This document shows, one piece after another, positions 22,101 to 30,447 of a stretch of 30,457 nt of DNA. Position numbers and translations under genes: made by a program. The notes under the pieces were generated by a model. That model worked only from the letters and a program-made list of their open reading frames with translations, did not search any database and was not told the origin of the DNA. This DNA comes from Firm-08 sp045541535 (GTDB lineage: Bacteria; Bacillota; Clostridia; Oscillospirales; QAKW01), in assembly GCA_045541535.1 (NCBI GenBank), contig JAZQJG010000029.1, positions 1 to 30,457 on the forward strand. Reading direction: 5' to 3'. Position 1 is the stretch's first letter; the number at the start of each line of letters is the position of its first letter.

Positions 22101-22964
22101 TTAGGCCTTGCCGATGGAGCCGAAGAGTTCCATTTTTTCCTTAACCTTGGCCTTGATGGCTTCAAAGCCGGGAGCCAGCAGCTTACGGGGGTCAAAGCCC
22201 TTGCCCTGCAGATCCTTGCCGGCCTCAATATAAGCACGGGTGGCTTCCTGGAAGGAGAGCTGGCATTCGGTGTTAACGTTGATCTTGCAAACGCCCAGAG
22301 AGATGGCCTTGGCAACCATTTCGTCGGGAATACCGGTACCGCCGTGGAGCACCAGGGGCATACCTACGGTAGCCTTGTTGATGTTCTCCAGTACGTCAAA
22401 GCGCAGGCCGGCCCAGTTGGCAGGATATTTGCCGTGGATGTTGCCGATACCGGCGGCCAGAATGTCCACACCCAGATCGGCAATGGTCTTGCACTCTGCA
22501 GGATCGGCAACCTCACCGTTGCCTACAACGCCGTCTTCTTCACCGCCGATGGCGCCAACCTCTGCCTCAACGGACAGACCCTTGGCGGCGCACAGCTCAA
22601 TGATCTCTTTGGTCTTTTCAATGTTTTCCTCAATGGGATAATGGGAACCGTCAAACATAATGGAGGAGAAGCCGGCATCCATAGCTTTCTTGGCGCCTTC
22701 ATAGGAGCCGTGGTCCAGATGCAGAGCAACGGGAACGGTGATGCCCAGATCCTCAACCATTGCCTCTACCATCGCAGCCACGGTCTTAAAACCGCACATA
22801 TACTTGGCAGCGCCTTCGGAAACACCCAGAATAACAGGGCTTTTGTTTTCCTCAGCGGTGAGCAGAATGGCCTTGGTCCACTCCAGATTGTTGATGTTGA
22901 ACTGACCGACAGCGTATTTGCCGTCGCGCGCTTTGATCATCATGTCTTTTACATTGACGAGCAT
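22101..22964 (-). CDS. fba: Fructose-1,6-bisphosphate aldolase, class II
   Basis: This glycolytic enzyme cleaves fructose-1,6-bisphosphate to dihydroxyacetone phosphate and glyceraldehyde-3-phosphate with a catalytic zinc ion. The 287-residue length suits the short class II group. Motifs visible are HLDHG (82-86) with catalytic Asp84 and zinc ligand His85, EAEVGAIGG (133-141), GIGNIHGKY (172-180) with His177, and VLHGGTGIP (205-213) with His207. TAAAGGAGA lies before ATG on the minus strand, and a consensus-like promoter is upstream. Biased codons suggest high expression. Tagatose-bisphosphate aldolase is a close relative, but the lone gene with a housekeeping-type promoter favours fba. Confidence 0.93.
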   Translation of the reverse strand: MLVNVKDMMIKARDGKYAVGQFNINNLEWTKAILLTAEENKSPVILGVSEGAAKYMCGFKTVAAMVEAMVEDLGITVPVALHLDHGSYEGAKKAMDAGFSSIMFDGSHYPIEENIEKTKEIIELCAAKGLSVEAEVGAIGGEEDGVVGNGEVADPAECKTIADLGVDILAAGIGNIHGKYPANWAGLRFDVLENINKATVGMPLVLHGGTGIPDEMVAKAISLGVCKINVNTECQLSFQEATRAYIEAGKDLQGKGFDPRKLLAPGFEAIKAKVKEKMELFGSIGKA

Positions 22965-22998
22965 AGTAAAATCTCCTTTATATTTATTTTACCTATTT

Positions 22999-23027
22999 AT
23001 TATACTGATTTATTTCACTAAAATCAA
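22999..23027 (-). promoter_or_regulatory. Sigma-A promoter of the aldolase gene
   Basis: On the minus strand, TTGATT (23027-23022) and TATAAT (23004-22999) are 17 bp apart. The predicted start near 22992 gives a leader of about 28 nt. Confidence 0.82.
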
Positions 23028-23055
23028 GAGTTTCCGCCCTACCGAATGAAAAATA

Positions 23056-23084
23056 TTTACAAATGAAGCAAAATATGTTACCAT
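23056..23084 (+). promoter_or_regulatory. Probable promoter of the YigZ-family gene
   Basis: TTTACA (23056-23061) and TACCAT (23079-23084) are 17 bp apart. The -10 box carries a TGn extension (TG at 23076-23077), which would compensate for its weak match. Confidence 0.5.
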
Positions 23085-23113
23085 TTATATATTAAATCGG
23101 AGGAGAACGGGCT

Positions 23114-23743
23114 ATGAAGGGTTATTTTGCGGCCGCTCACGCAGCAGAAACTGAATTTGTAGAAAAGAAAAGCCGTTTCATCACCCACGTGGCCACGGTG
23201 GAAACGGCGGCGGAGGCAGAAGCCTTTGTGGCAAAGATTAAAAAACAGTATCCCGACGCCCGCCACAACTGTTGGGCCTACCGTGTGCACGAGCCCTTTG
23301 GGGAACGCTACAGCGACGACGGTGAGCCCCAGGGAACCGCCGGTCCTCCCATGCTGGGCGTGTTGCAAAAGGAAGAAATTGAGGATATTTGCGTGGTGGT
23401 CACCCGTTATTTCGGCGGTATTTTGCTGGGGGCGGCGGGATTGACCCGCGCTTACAGCCGTGGCTGTGCCGATGGGGTACACGCCGCCGGTAAGAGCTAT
23501 AAATGTCCGGCCAGAATCCTTACCCTGGAGATTCCCTACGATCGCCTCAGCTCGGTGGAACGGCAACTGGAGCATCTGACCCATCAGGTGCTGGACAAGA
23601 CTTATCACACCGGAGTTACATTGCAAATTGCGTTGCCAAGTGCAGATGCGGAGAAATTTACCGCTCAGCTTACCGAACTGTCCGGCGGCAAAATTGCCGT
23701 GCAGGTGGGGGAAGAACGACTGATTTGCTTTGAAAATGAATGA
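23114..23743 (+). CDS. yigZ: YigZ/IMPACT (UPF0029) family protein
   Basis: The 209-residue protein starts at ATG 23114 after GGAGGAG. The N-terminal domain has the family signature: FITHVATVETAAEAEAFV, then HNCWAYRV, SDDGEPQGTAGPPML, and VVVTRYFGGILLGAAGLTRAYS near 95-116. The C-terminal part (about 135-209) is the ferredoxin-like DUF1949 domain. Bacterial members are widespread and of unclear function; the eukaryotic relative IMPACT regulates the Gcn2 kinase. It stands alone between divergent and following promoters. Confidence 0.9.
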   Translation: MKGYFAAAHAAETEFVEKKSRFITHVATVETAAEAEAFVAKIKKQYPDARHNCWAYRVHEPFGERYSDDGEPQGTAGPPMLGVLQKEEIEDICVVVTRYFGGILLGAAGLTRAYSRGCADGVHAAGKSYKCPARILTLEIPYDRLSSVERQLEHLTHQVLDKTYHTGVTLQIALPSADAEKFTAQLTELSGGKIAVQVGEERLICFENE

Positions 23744-23804
23744 TTTTTAAAACTTTGTCGGAGTTTATTCACAATTTATCCAACATTTGAGCATTTGATA
23801 TGAG

Positions 23805-23810
23805 TATAAT
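23805..23810 (+). promoter_or_regulatory. -10 element upstream of the two-component system
   Basis: A perfect TATAAT lies about 27 nt before the response regulator start. No good -35 is seen at normal spacing (AACATT at 23782-23787 is poor), which would fit positive control, possibly by the response regulator itself. Confidence 0.45.
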
Positions 23811-23836
23811 AGAATTGGCGAAAGGAGGAACGAGCC

Positions 23837-24529
23837 ATGACGAAAATTTTGGTCGTTGATGATGAAAAGAATATTTGCGAGCTACTCAGCATTTATCTAA
23901 AAAAAGACAATTATGAAGTGGAATGCGCCTACGAGGGACACCAAGCTTTGGAAAAGATTGCCACCTTTGTGCCGGACTTGGTGTTGCTGGATATTATGTT
24001 GCCCGGCCTTGACGGGTGGGAGATCTGTCGCAGAATCCGCAAAAATTCCTCGGTCCCCATTATTATGATCAGCGCCAAGGGAGAGACCTTTGACAAGGTG
24101 CTGGGGCTGGAACTGGGGGCGGATGATTATATTACCAAACCCTTTGATACCAAAGAGGTGTTGGCCCGCATCAAAAGTGTATTGCGCCGCACCGGTAGCG
24201 AGAATAAAGAGAGCAGTGGTGAAAAAGTGGAGGAGGTACAGTTTGACGGCTTGTACGTTTCTCTGACCAATTACAAGCTGCGTGTGGACGGCGTAGACGT
24301 GGATGCCCCGCCCAAGGAGATTGAACTGTTGTATCATTTGGCCAGCCATCCCAACCGTGTGTTCACCAGAGATCAGTTGTTGGACGAGATCTGGGGCTTT
24401 AAATACTACGGTGACTCCCGTACGGTGGACGTTCATATCAAGCGGATCCGGGAAAAGCTGGAGGGTGTTTCCGACCAGTGGATTCTCAAAACCGTTTGGG
24501 GCGTCGGCTATAAGTTTGAAGTGCTGTAA
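23837..24529 (+). CDS. OmpR/PhoB-family response regulator
   Basis: The 230-residue protein has an N-terminal receiver domain (1-120) with the acidic pair Asp8-Asp9, phosphoacceptor Asp52 (LLDIMLPGLDG), the switch Ser (ISAKGE, about 79) and Lys101 (ITKPFD). A winged-helix DNA-binding domain occupies about 135-230 (PPKEIELLYHLASHPNRVFT, DSRTVDVHIKRIREKL, TVWGVGYKFE). GAAAGGAGG precedes ATG 23837. The sensor kinase starts 3 bp after its stop. With an HtrA protease gene next, envelope stress is the likely input (compare CssR of Bacillus). That is context-based inference. Confidence 0.95.
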   Translation: MTKILVVDDEKNICELLSIYLKKDNYEVECAYEGHQALEKIATFVPDLVLLDIMLPGLDGWEICRRIRKNSSVPIIMISAKGETFDKVLGLELGADDYITKPFDTKEVLARIKSVLRRTGSENKESSGEKVEEVQFDGLYVSLTNYKLRVDGVDVDAPPKEIELLYHLASHPNRVFTRDQLLDEIWGFKYYGDSRTVDVHIKRIREKLEGVSDQWILKTVWGVGYKFEVL

Positions 24530-24532
24530 GCT

Positions 24533-25972
24533 ATGCTTCGGAAGATATTTCTAAATTATTTCACCATCTGCGCTTCCATTATCCTGATCGTGTTGATCCT
24601 GATGGGGTGTTTGTGTTCTGCGGTGCTGGCCAATCAGGCCATACGGGAAACCACCCTCAATCTGGAAAGTGCCGCCGGCAAAATTGCCGCCACCTATGCC
24701 GAAATGCCCAAAAACGGATTTTTCGTCGGTGGTCGGGTGTTGAAAAACGCTATGGCCGTCGTGCAGGATACCTTGGATGCAGAGGTGATCATACTCACCG
24801 AAAACGAGCTGATTGCCGCCACCACCATAGAGAGCAACGCCACCACGGCATCAGAGTTGGGGCTTCCGGAGGAAGCGGTGGAAACGGTGCTGGCCGGCAA
24901 GGATTATCATCGCACCGGTGTGTTTGTCCGGGGGGAGCGTCCCTATCGCACTGCCTATACAGTGGGCTCACCGGTAATGGTGGGGGATAATCATATCGGG
25001 GGCGCGGTGTTTGTCACCACCACCGAACTTTCTCTGATGGATGCGCTGTTACCATTTTTACTGCTCTATCTCACCTTCGTAGGGCTGGCGCTGGCCATCG
25101 CTTTTGTAATCATTTACTTTGTCAGCGTGCGGATGTTTTATCCGCTGACCCAGATGAGTCGGGCCGCCAAACGTTATGCCGAGGGCGATTTTTCCATGCG
25201 TATTGACGTACGGAAAAATGACGAGCTGGGAGAACTGGGAATGGCCTTCAACAATATGGCCGATTCCCTCAGCCGTTTGGAGGAAATGCGGCAGAGCTTT
25301 GTGGAGGACGTTTCCCACGAATTGCGCACCCCAATGACCACCATCGGTGGATTTATTGACGGGATTCTGGACGGCGTGATTGAGGAGAAGGACAGAGACC
25401 GCTATCTTGCCATCGTTTCCGACGAGATCAAACGACTCAGCCGAATGGTTTCCTCTATGCTGGACGTGGCCAAGATTCAGGCGGGCACTATGGTGTATAC
25501 CCGTGTCAATTTTGATCTGGCTACGATGCTTCGGAAAAATCTGGATACCTACGAGGAACGGATGAACGAAAAGCGGGTACGGTTGGAGATTGAGGCAGAG
25601 GACGATGCCGATTGGTACGTTTATGCCGATCGGGACAGCGTGTATCGGGTGATCTTCAATCTGCTGGATAACGCCGTAAAATTCGTGGATGCCGGTGGCG
25701 TCATTACCCTGCGGCTGGAGCGTCGGGAGGGACAGATTTTCACCTCGGTGCGTAACACCGGCGCCGGCATTCCCCAAAAGGACGTGGGCCATATTTTCGA
25801 GCGGTTTTACAAAACTGACAAGAGCCGTTCCGAAAACCGCCACGGCGTGGGCATCGGCCTGTATCTGGTTAAAACCATCGTTAAGGATATGGGCGGCGAT
25901 ATCTACGTCTCTTCAAAAGAAGGGGAGTATGCCGAATTCACCTTCAGCCTGCCGATGGCGGAGGAAATTTAA
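24533..25972 (+). CDS. HAMP-containing sensor histidine kinase
   Basis: The 479-residue kinase has membrane spans at about 9-34 and 171-199. The roughly 135-residue extracytoplasmic sensor between them contains VVQDTLDAEVIILTEN and GSPVMVGDNHIGGAVFV, similar to a CACHE/PAS-like fold. HAMP follows (about 200-250), then the phosphoacceptor His262 (DVSHELRTP), the N box with Asn390 (NLLDNAVKF), the G1 box NTGAGIP and the G2 box HGVGIGLYLVK near 435-445. It phosphorylates the regulator just upstream. The sensed signal is unknown; its layout and neighbourhood resemble envelope-stress kinases. Confidence 0.94.
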   Translation: MLRKIFLNYFTICASIILIVLILMGCLCSAVLANQAIRETTLNLESAAGKIAATYAEMPKNGFFVGGRVLKNAMAVVQDTLDAEVIILTENELIAATTIESNATTASELGLPEEAVETVLAGKDYHRTGVFVRGERPYRTAYTVGSPVMVGDNHIGGAVFVTTTELSLMDALLPFLLLYLTFVGLALAIAFVIIYFVSVRMFYPLTQMSRAAKRYAEGDFSMRIDVRKNDELGELGMAFNNMADSLSRLEEMRQSFVEDVSHELRTPMTTIGGFIDGILDGVIEEKDRDRYLAIVSDEIKRLSRMVSSMLDVAKIQAGTMVYTRVNFDLATMLRKNLDTYEERMNEKRVRLEIEAEDDADWYVYADRDSVYRVIFNLLDNAVKFVDAGGVITLRLERREGQIFTSVRNTGAGIPQKDVGHIFERFYKTDKSRSENRHGVGIGLYLVKTIVKDMGGDIYVSSKEGEYAEFTFSLPMAEEI

Positions 25973-26012
25973 AAAATAAAAGGTCTTTGTTTAAGATTTT
26001 TTAAAAAATAAA
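25968..26012. promoter_or_regulatory. 13-bp direct repeats upstream of htrA
   Basis: TTTAAAAAATAAA occurs exactly at 25968-25980 and 26000-26012, offset by 32 bp (three helical turns). The second copy sits in a 14-bp palindrome, ATTTTTTAAAAAAT (25996-26009), just before a -10-like TACAAT at 26016-26021. Tandem sites of this spacing are typical for OmpR-family regulators, whose gene lies upstream. A chance match in AT-rich DNA remains possible. Confidence 0.5.
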
Positions 26013-26059
26013 GTGTACAATAAGAACAGACAGTAAACCGAAAGAGAGGTTTGATTCCT

Positions 26060-27544
26060 ATGGAGGAAAATAAAAACATTTACGATACCGAGCCGATGCA
26101 ACCTGAAAATGATACGCCTGCTCCCGTTGCAGAAGAACCTGCAGTGGTGGAGGAAACTGCGGCGGTGGAGGAGACTCCCGTCGTGGAAGAAGCGCCCGTT
26201 GCAGAGGAAGCGGCGGCTGAGGAAGAAAAACCGGCGGAGACTCCTGCCTACACGGTGCAAAATCCCAGCCCCTATTATACCTACACCCCCGGTGGCAATC
26301 CGCCCACGCCTCCCGCACCTCCGGCCGAACAGGGCGGGTATTACGAGCGTCCCGCCGTCAATCCCGTTCCCGTGAAGAAAAAGAAAAACGGCCTGCTGAT
26401 CGCTTTGATCATCGTGTCCGTTTTGCTGATCATCTCTATCGTGGCTTCAATGATCGGCATCGGCTATATGGTAACCCGTATGAACGGTAAAACCGAAACC
26501 CCTGATGAGCAAGGCAACGAGGTAGTGCTGGGCGGCGACTCCCAGTCCGAAACCGAGCAAAAGCCCGGCGCCGCCCCCGAGGTCAACGTGGTGCAAAATT
26601 CCAAGGAAGACAGCGACCGTATGTCCACGGAGGACGTGGTGGCAAAAACCCTTCCCCAGGTAGTCGGCGTTGTGGTCAGCACCGGTCAGGGCTTTTACGG
26701 TACCGAGAGTCAGGGTAGCGGTATTATCTTCTCTTCCGACGGTTATATCATCACCAACGCTCACGTGGTAGAGGGTGCCGCCACCGTTAAGATCGTATTG
26801 CCCGACGATGAGCAGACCTCTTATGATGCCAAGGTGATCGGCAGCGATACCAAGACCGATCTGGCCGTACTGAAGGTGGAAGCTACCGATCTTTCCGCTG
26901 CCGATATCGGCAACAGCGACGAGCTTCGTCTGGGTGAAACGGTGATTGCCGTGGGCAATCCTTACGGCCTGGAACTGCAAAGCTCCGTTACCTCCGGTAT
27001 TGTTTCCGCTCTCAATCGCAGTATCACCACTTCCAACGGTAAAATGAATCTCATTCAAACCGACGCCGCCATCAACCCCGGTAACTCCGGCGGTGCGCTG
27101 GTCAACCTGTACGGTCAGGTGGTTGGTGTGTGCTCTTCCAAGATTTCCGGCACCGATGCCGAGGGTCTGGGCTTTGCCATTCCTATCAACGACGCCCTTC
27201 CCATTATCAAAGAACTGATTGCCAAGGGCTATATCAGCGGCCGTCCCATGATCGGCATTCAGGGTCAGGATATGCCTGCCCAAACTGCTGTAATGTATGG
27301 TGTGCCCACCGGTGTCTACGTGGTACATGTGGAGGAGGGGAGCAGTGCTTACAAGGCGGGTCTGCGTCCCTATGATATCATCACCGAATTCAACGGCCAG
27401 ACCGTCACCTGCTTTACCGATCTGGACGCCGCCAAGGACGAGTGCAAGGCGGGGGACACCGTCAGCATCAAATTCTACCGTTACGAGAACAAAAAGACCT
27501 ATACGGTGGATATTACTCTGAGCGCCTCCACCGGCGAAGAATAA
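26060..27544 (+). CDS. htrA: Membrane-anchored HtrA-type serine protease with PDZ domain
   Basis: The start is ATG 26060, 10 nt after GAGAGG; a TTG at 26051 is too close to that site. The 494-residue protein has an acidic cytoplasmic tail with repeated VEE/AEE units (24-57), a Pro/Tyr-rich stretch (60-105), one membrane span (about 111-137), then a trypsin-like protease domain with the triad His235 (ITNAHVV), Asp267 (KTDLAVL) and Ser343 (PGNSGGA). A single PDZ domain follows (about 394-488). HtrA proteins degrade or refold damaged proteins outside the membrane. The two-component genes just upstream mirror CssRS-HtrA control. A terminator follows. Confidence 0.94.
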   Translation: MEENKNIYDTEPMQPENDTPAPVAEEPAVVEETAAVEETPVVEEAPVAEEAAAEEEKPAETPAYTVQNPSPYYTYTPGGNPPTPPAPPAEQGGYYERPAVNPVPVKKKKNGLLIALIIVSVLLIISIVASMIGIGYMVTRMNGKTETPDEQGNEVVLGGDSQSETEQKPGAAPEVNVVQNSKEDSDRMSTEDVVAKTLPQVVGVVVSTGQGFYGTESQGSGIIFSSDGYIITNAHVVEGAATVKIVLPDDEQTSYDAKVIGSDTKTDLAVLKVEATDLSAADIGNSDELRLGETVIAVGNPYGLELQSSVTSGIVSALNRSITTSNGKMNLIQTDAAINPGNSGGALVNLYGQVVGVCSSKISGTDAEGLGFAIPINDALPIIKELIAKGYISGRPMIGIQGQDMPAQTAVMYGVPTGVYVVHVEEGSSAYKAGLRPYDIITEFNGQTVTCFTDLDAAKDECKAGDTVSIKFYRYENKKTYTVDITLSASTGEE

Positions 27545-27558
27545 GAAGAATAAAATGA

Positions 27559-27590
27559 GAGAGGCATCCCTTGTGGGATGCCTCTCTTTT
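27559..27590 (+). terminator. Rho-independent terminator after htrA
   Basis: GAGAGGCATCCC (27559-27570) and GGGATGCCTCTC (27575-27586) form a perfect 12-bp stem around TTGT, followed by TTTT. Confidence 0.95.
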
Positions 27591-27640
27591 ATGTGAAAAC
27601 GTACGAAAATAAGGATTTTTGTTCTATTGCGCAAATGGTG

Positions 27641-27669
27641 TTGAAAAATGCAAGTGGATTTAGTATAAT
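27641..27669 (+). promoter_or_regulatory. Sigma-A promoter of the 4,6-dehydratase operon
   Basis: TTGAAA (27641-27646) and TATAAT (27664-27669) are 17 bp apart. The predicted start is near 27676, at the first bases of a 19-bp inverted repeat. Confidence 0.85.
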
Positions 27670-27674
27670 AGAAA

Positions 27675-27693
27675 CAGTATACAAAATATACTG
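27675..27693. promoter_or_regulatory. Operator-like inverted repeat at the transcription start
   Basis: CAGTATA (27675-27681) and TATACTG (27687-27693) are exact complements around CAAAA. It lies 5 bp after the -10 box, so a bound protein would block initiation. No T-run follows, and the short AT-rich stem would be weak as RNA. Confidence 0.6.
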
Positions 27694-27709
27694 AAACGGA
27701 GAGAAGGAA

Positions 27710-29557
27710 ATGCGTTTTAAACGCCTGTTACAAATATTGCCACTGGTGCTGTTGGACTGCGCCTGCATTCTTTTGGCGGGTTGGGTCAGTGCCGGTCTTT
27801 TGACAAAGTTGGATTCCACAGGGGAGACCATGCGTCAATTTTTGTATTATAGTCCCGTATTGGCCGCCGGCACGGTAATTATTTATTATTTCTTCGGCCT
27901 GTACGCCGGCTTGTGGCAATACGCCGGTATGCGGGACGTTATGATCACCATCGGCGGCGCCGCCGCCAGCACGGCGCTCTATTATATTGGTAGCACCTTC
28001 TGGCTGACACCGATGAGACAGCAGGTGGAGTTCTATCTGTTCTTTTTGATTTTCCTGGCGCTTTTCACCGTCAGCGTGCGTATGTACAAGCGGTTTAAGC
28101 GCCTACTCACTGTGGCCTTCAGCGGCATTACCCGCAGAGCCCATCATATTTTGCTCATCGGCGGTGGTGAGGCGGCCCATACCATTCTTTCCGAAATCGG
28201 CTCGGCCAAGATGTATTCGCACAGCGCCGTGGTGGGTATCATTGACGACAATCCTATGAAGCGTGGTCTGCACATCAACGGTTATAAGATTCTCGGCGGT
28301 AGAGACGTGATCGTTGAAACGGTGGAGAAATATCAGGTCAACACCATTATTTTCGCCATTCCCAGCTGTAAGGAATCCGACCGCAGAGAGATTTTGAAGA
28401 TTTGTCAATCCACCGGCTGTGAGTTGAAAACCCTGCCCACCCTGGAGCATTTGCCGGAGAATTTTCATATCAATCAGCTCAGAAACGTGGAGATTGAGGA
28501 TTTGCTGGGACGCGATCCCATCCGTACCGATCTGCACGAAATTATGAATTACGTGGAAAACAAGCGGATTCTGGTCACCGGTGGCGGCGGCAGTATCGGT
28601 AGTGAGCTGTGCCGTCAGATTGCGTCCTATCATCCCGCTCAGCTTATTATTTTTGATATTTATGAAAACACCACCTACGAGGTGCAACTGGAACTGCAAA
28701 AAAACTTCCCCGGACTTGATTTGCAGGTGCGGATCGGCTCTATTTGCGACGAACAGGCGCTGGAGCGACTGATGGCAGATTTTCGCCCCCATATCATCTA
28801 TCACGCCGCCGCCCATAAGCACGTGCCGCTGATGGAGGATTCTCCGGCGGAGAGTGTGCGGAATAACGTTTTCGGTACCCTCAACGTAGCCAGAGCGGCT
28901 GACCGTTGGAAGGTGGAGCGTTTCGTTATGATCTCCACCGATAAGGCGGTCAATCCCACCAACGTGATGGGCGCTACCAAGCGGATTTGTGAAATGATCG
29001 TCCAGAGTTTTGAAAAGATTTCAAAGACCGAGTTTGTAGCGGTGCGCTTTGGCAACGTGCTGGGCTCCCACGGCAGTGTGATCCCGTTGTTCCGCCGTCA
29101 GTTGCAGGAGGGCGGGCCCCTCACCGTCACCCATCCCGATATCATCCGTTATTTTATGACCATTCCTGAGGCGGTTTCTCTGGTACTGCAGGCCGGCGCG
29201 CTGGCCCACGGTGGCGAGATATTCGTGCTGGATATGGGCGAACCGGTGAAGATCGTCACTCTGGCGGAAAACCTGATTCGCCTCAGCGGTTTGGAACCCT
29301 ATAAGGATATTGATATTGTGTTCACCGGTCTGCGTCCGGGCGAAAAGCTGTATGAGGAGCTCTTGATGGGGGAGGAAGGCTTGTCCTCCACCCAGAACAA
29401 GCAGATTTTTGTGGGCAAGCCCATTGCCATGGATCAGGATGCTTTTCTGGAGGATCTGGAAAAACTGCGGTTGGCGTTGGAGGACGAAAACACCGACGTG
29501 CGCGCCGAGATCTGTAAGCTTGTTCCCACCTATCACCCGATTGTGGAGAAAAACTAA
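27710..29557 (+). CDS. Membrane-bound nucleotide-sugar 4,6-dehydratase (CapD/PglF/WbpM type)
   Basis: The 615-residue protein has four N-terminal membrane spans (about 8-130), a first nucleotide-binding fold (HHILLIGGGEAA near 145-156) and a C-terminal short-chain dehydrogenase-type domain. That domain shows VTGGGGSIGSEL (289-300), HAAAHKHVPLME (365-376), STDKAVNPTNVMGATK (409-424) and RFGNVLGSHGSVIPLF (446-461). The usual catalytic Tyr is Met420 (MxxxK, Lys424), characteristic of the large WbpM/PglF dehydratases. These convert UDP-GlcNAc to a 4-keto-6-deoxy sugar, the first step to bacillosamine-like or capsular amino sugars. GGAGAGAAGG precedes ATG 27710, and the stop overlaps the next start (TAATG). 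It probably feeds surface glycan synthesis. Confidence 0.93.
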   Translation: MRFKRLLQILPLVLLDCACILLAGWVSAGLLTKLDSTGETMRQFLYYSPVLAAGTVIIYYFFGLYAGLWQYAGMRDVMITIGGAAASTALYYIGSTFWLTPMRQQVEFYLFFLIFLALFTVSVRMYKRFKRLLTVAFSGITRRAHHILLIGGGEAAHTILSEIGSAKMYSHSAVVGIIDDNPMKRGLHINGYKILGGRDVIVETVEKYQVNTIIFAIPSCKESDRREILKICQSTGCELKTLPTLEHLPENFHINQLRNVEIEDLLGRDPIRTDLHEIMNYVENKRILVTGGGGSIGSELCRQIASYHPAQLIIFDIYENTTYEVQLELQKNFPGLDLQVRIGSICDEQALERLMADFRPHIIYHAAAHKHVPLMEDSPAESVRNNVFGTLNVARAADRWKVERFVMISTDKAVNPTNVMGATKRICEMIVQSFEKISKTEFVAVRFGNVLGSHGSVIPLFRRQLQEGGPLTVTHPDIIRYFMTIPEAVSLVLQAGALAHGGEIFVLDMGEPVKIVTLAENLIRLSGLEPYKDIDIVFTGLRPGEKLYEELLMGEEGLSSTQNKQIFVGKPIAMDQDAFLEDLEKLRLALEDENTDVRAEICKLVPTYHPIVEKN

Positions 29558-30402
29558 TGAACAAACAAGTGCTTGAAAATTTGGCGATTCGTGCCCGTTT
29601 GCAGCCCGAAGCGATAGCGGTGCTGTTGCAGTTAAATGAGGATGTGGACCCTGCCGCCGAGGAGATTATGCGACAGGCTGTGGCAGACTATGAGCAGGAC
29701 GTAAATTTTGATTACGAGGGCTACCGTAGTCGCTTGGAGAACTTTGAAAACGCCGACGGCCTGATTATGCTTTACGTTTTCCGTCTGGCAGAGCATCTGC
29801 ATACCTTGTATCTGGAAAGCGGACGGGGAGAAGAAATGTTTGAGAATCTGCTCCGTGATTTCGGCGCCAAGGTAAAGGAATGCTATGACTACACCGGTGA
29901 GTGGGGCATTCGTGTTGCCAAATGGTATAACCGTTGGTTTAATCTGGAGCGTATTGCTTTAAAAAGATTGCAGTTTGAGGTGCGTCTGTTTGGTGAAAGC
30001 TACGCAGGGTTGACCCCGCAGGATCTGGCCATCAACGTACATATTCCCTCCATCGGCCCTCTGGACGAGGCGGTGTGTGAGGCGGATTATCTGGCCGCCG
30101 CCGAGTTTTTCGGTGATCGGTTTGGGGAACGGATTCCCTTTATGTGTCACACCTGGTTGCTCAATCCTCAGCATCCCGATTTTCTGCCTCCTCATTCCAG
30201 ACTTCGTCCCTTCCAGGCCAAATACGATATTTTTAAGTTTGAGGAGCACACTGATTTTCTATGGCGTCTGTTCGGTACCGAATATAACGGCGATCCTCAC
30301 AGCCTTACCGAGCGCAACTCTCTGGAGCGCGCTTACAAGGCCCACATTCTTGCCGGCGGCAAGGTGGGCGAGGGCAAAGGTGTTTTCTTTATAAACAAGT
30401 AA
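29557..30402 (+). CDS. Acyltransferase-domain protein (GNAT-like C-terminal domain family)
   Basis: The 281-residue protein overlaps the dehydratase stop by one base (TAATG). The N-terminal half is helical and acidic. The C-terminal half (about 160-281) matches the pattern of a Clostridial family described as acyltransferase domain-containing or GNAT-like C-terminal: AINVHIPSIGPLDEAVCEADY, then PFMCHTWLLNPQ, LPPHSRL and SLERAYKAHILAGGKVGEGKGVFF. No substrate is established for the family. Coupling to a 4-keto-sugar-forming enzyme hints at acylation of an amino sugar, but this is inference. The start has only a modest GGAG site, as expected for a coupled gene. Confidence 0.7.
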   Translation: MNKQVLENLAIRARLQPEAIAVLLQLNEDVDPAAEEIMRQAVADYEQDVNFDYEGYRSRLENFENADGLIMLYVFRLAEHLHTLYLESGRGEEMFENLLRDFGAKVKECYDYTGEWGIRVAKWYNRWFNLERIALKRLQFEVRLFGESYAGLTPQDLAINVHIPSIGPLDEAVCEADYLAAAEFFGDRFGERIPFMCHTWLLNPQHPDFLPPHSRLRPFQAKYDIFKFEEHTDFLWRLFGTEYNGDPHSLTERNSLERAYKAHILAGGKVGEGKGVFFINK

Positions 30403-30413
30403 GAAAACGAACG

Positions 30414-30447
30414 AAAACCAAAAAGTGTTTGGGGGGGTTTTGTTTTT
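30414..30447 (+). terminator. Possible terminator at the right edge
   Basis: AAAACC can pair with GGTTTT, and inside that CCAAA with TTTGG, around AAGTG. A run of seven G interrupts the stem, and TTTTGTTTTT follows. It is irregular, but it is placed right after the last stop codon. Confidence 0.4.

Noticed and set aside
22086..23021. A 311-codon plus-strand frame over the aldolase gene
   Set aside because: The minus strand encodes a complete class II aldolase with all zinc ligands, a ribosome site and a promoter. The plus frame is an artefact of that gene's codon use.
26447..27634. A 395-codon minus-strand frame over htrA
   Set aside because: It lies antisense to a protease with a complete catalytic triad and PDZ domain, and no ribosome site was seen.
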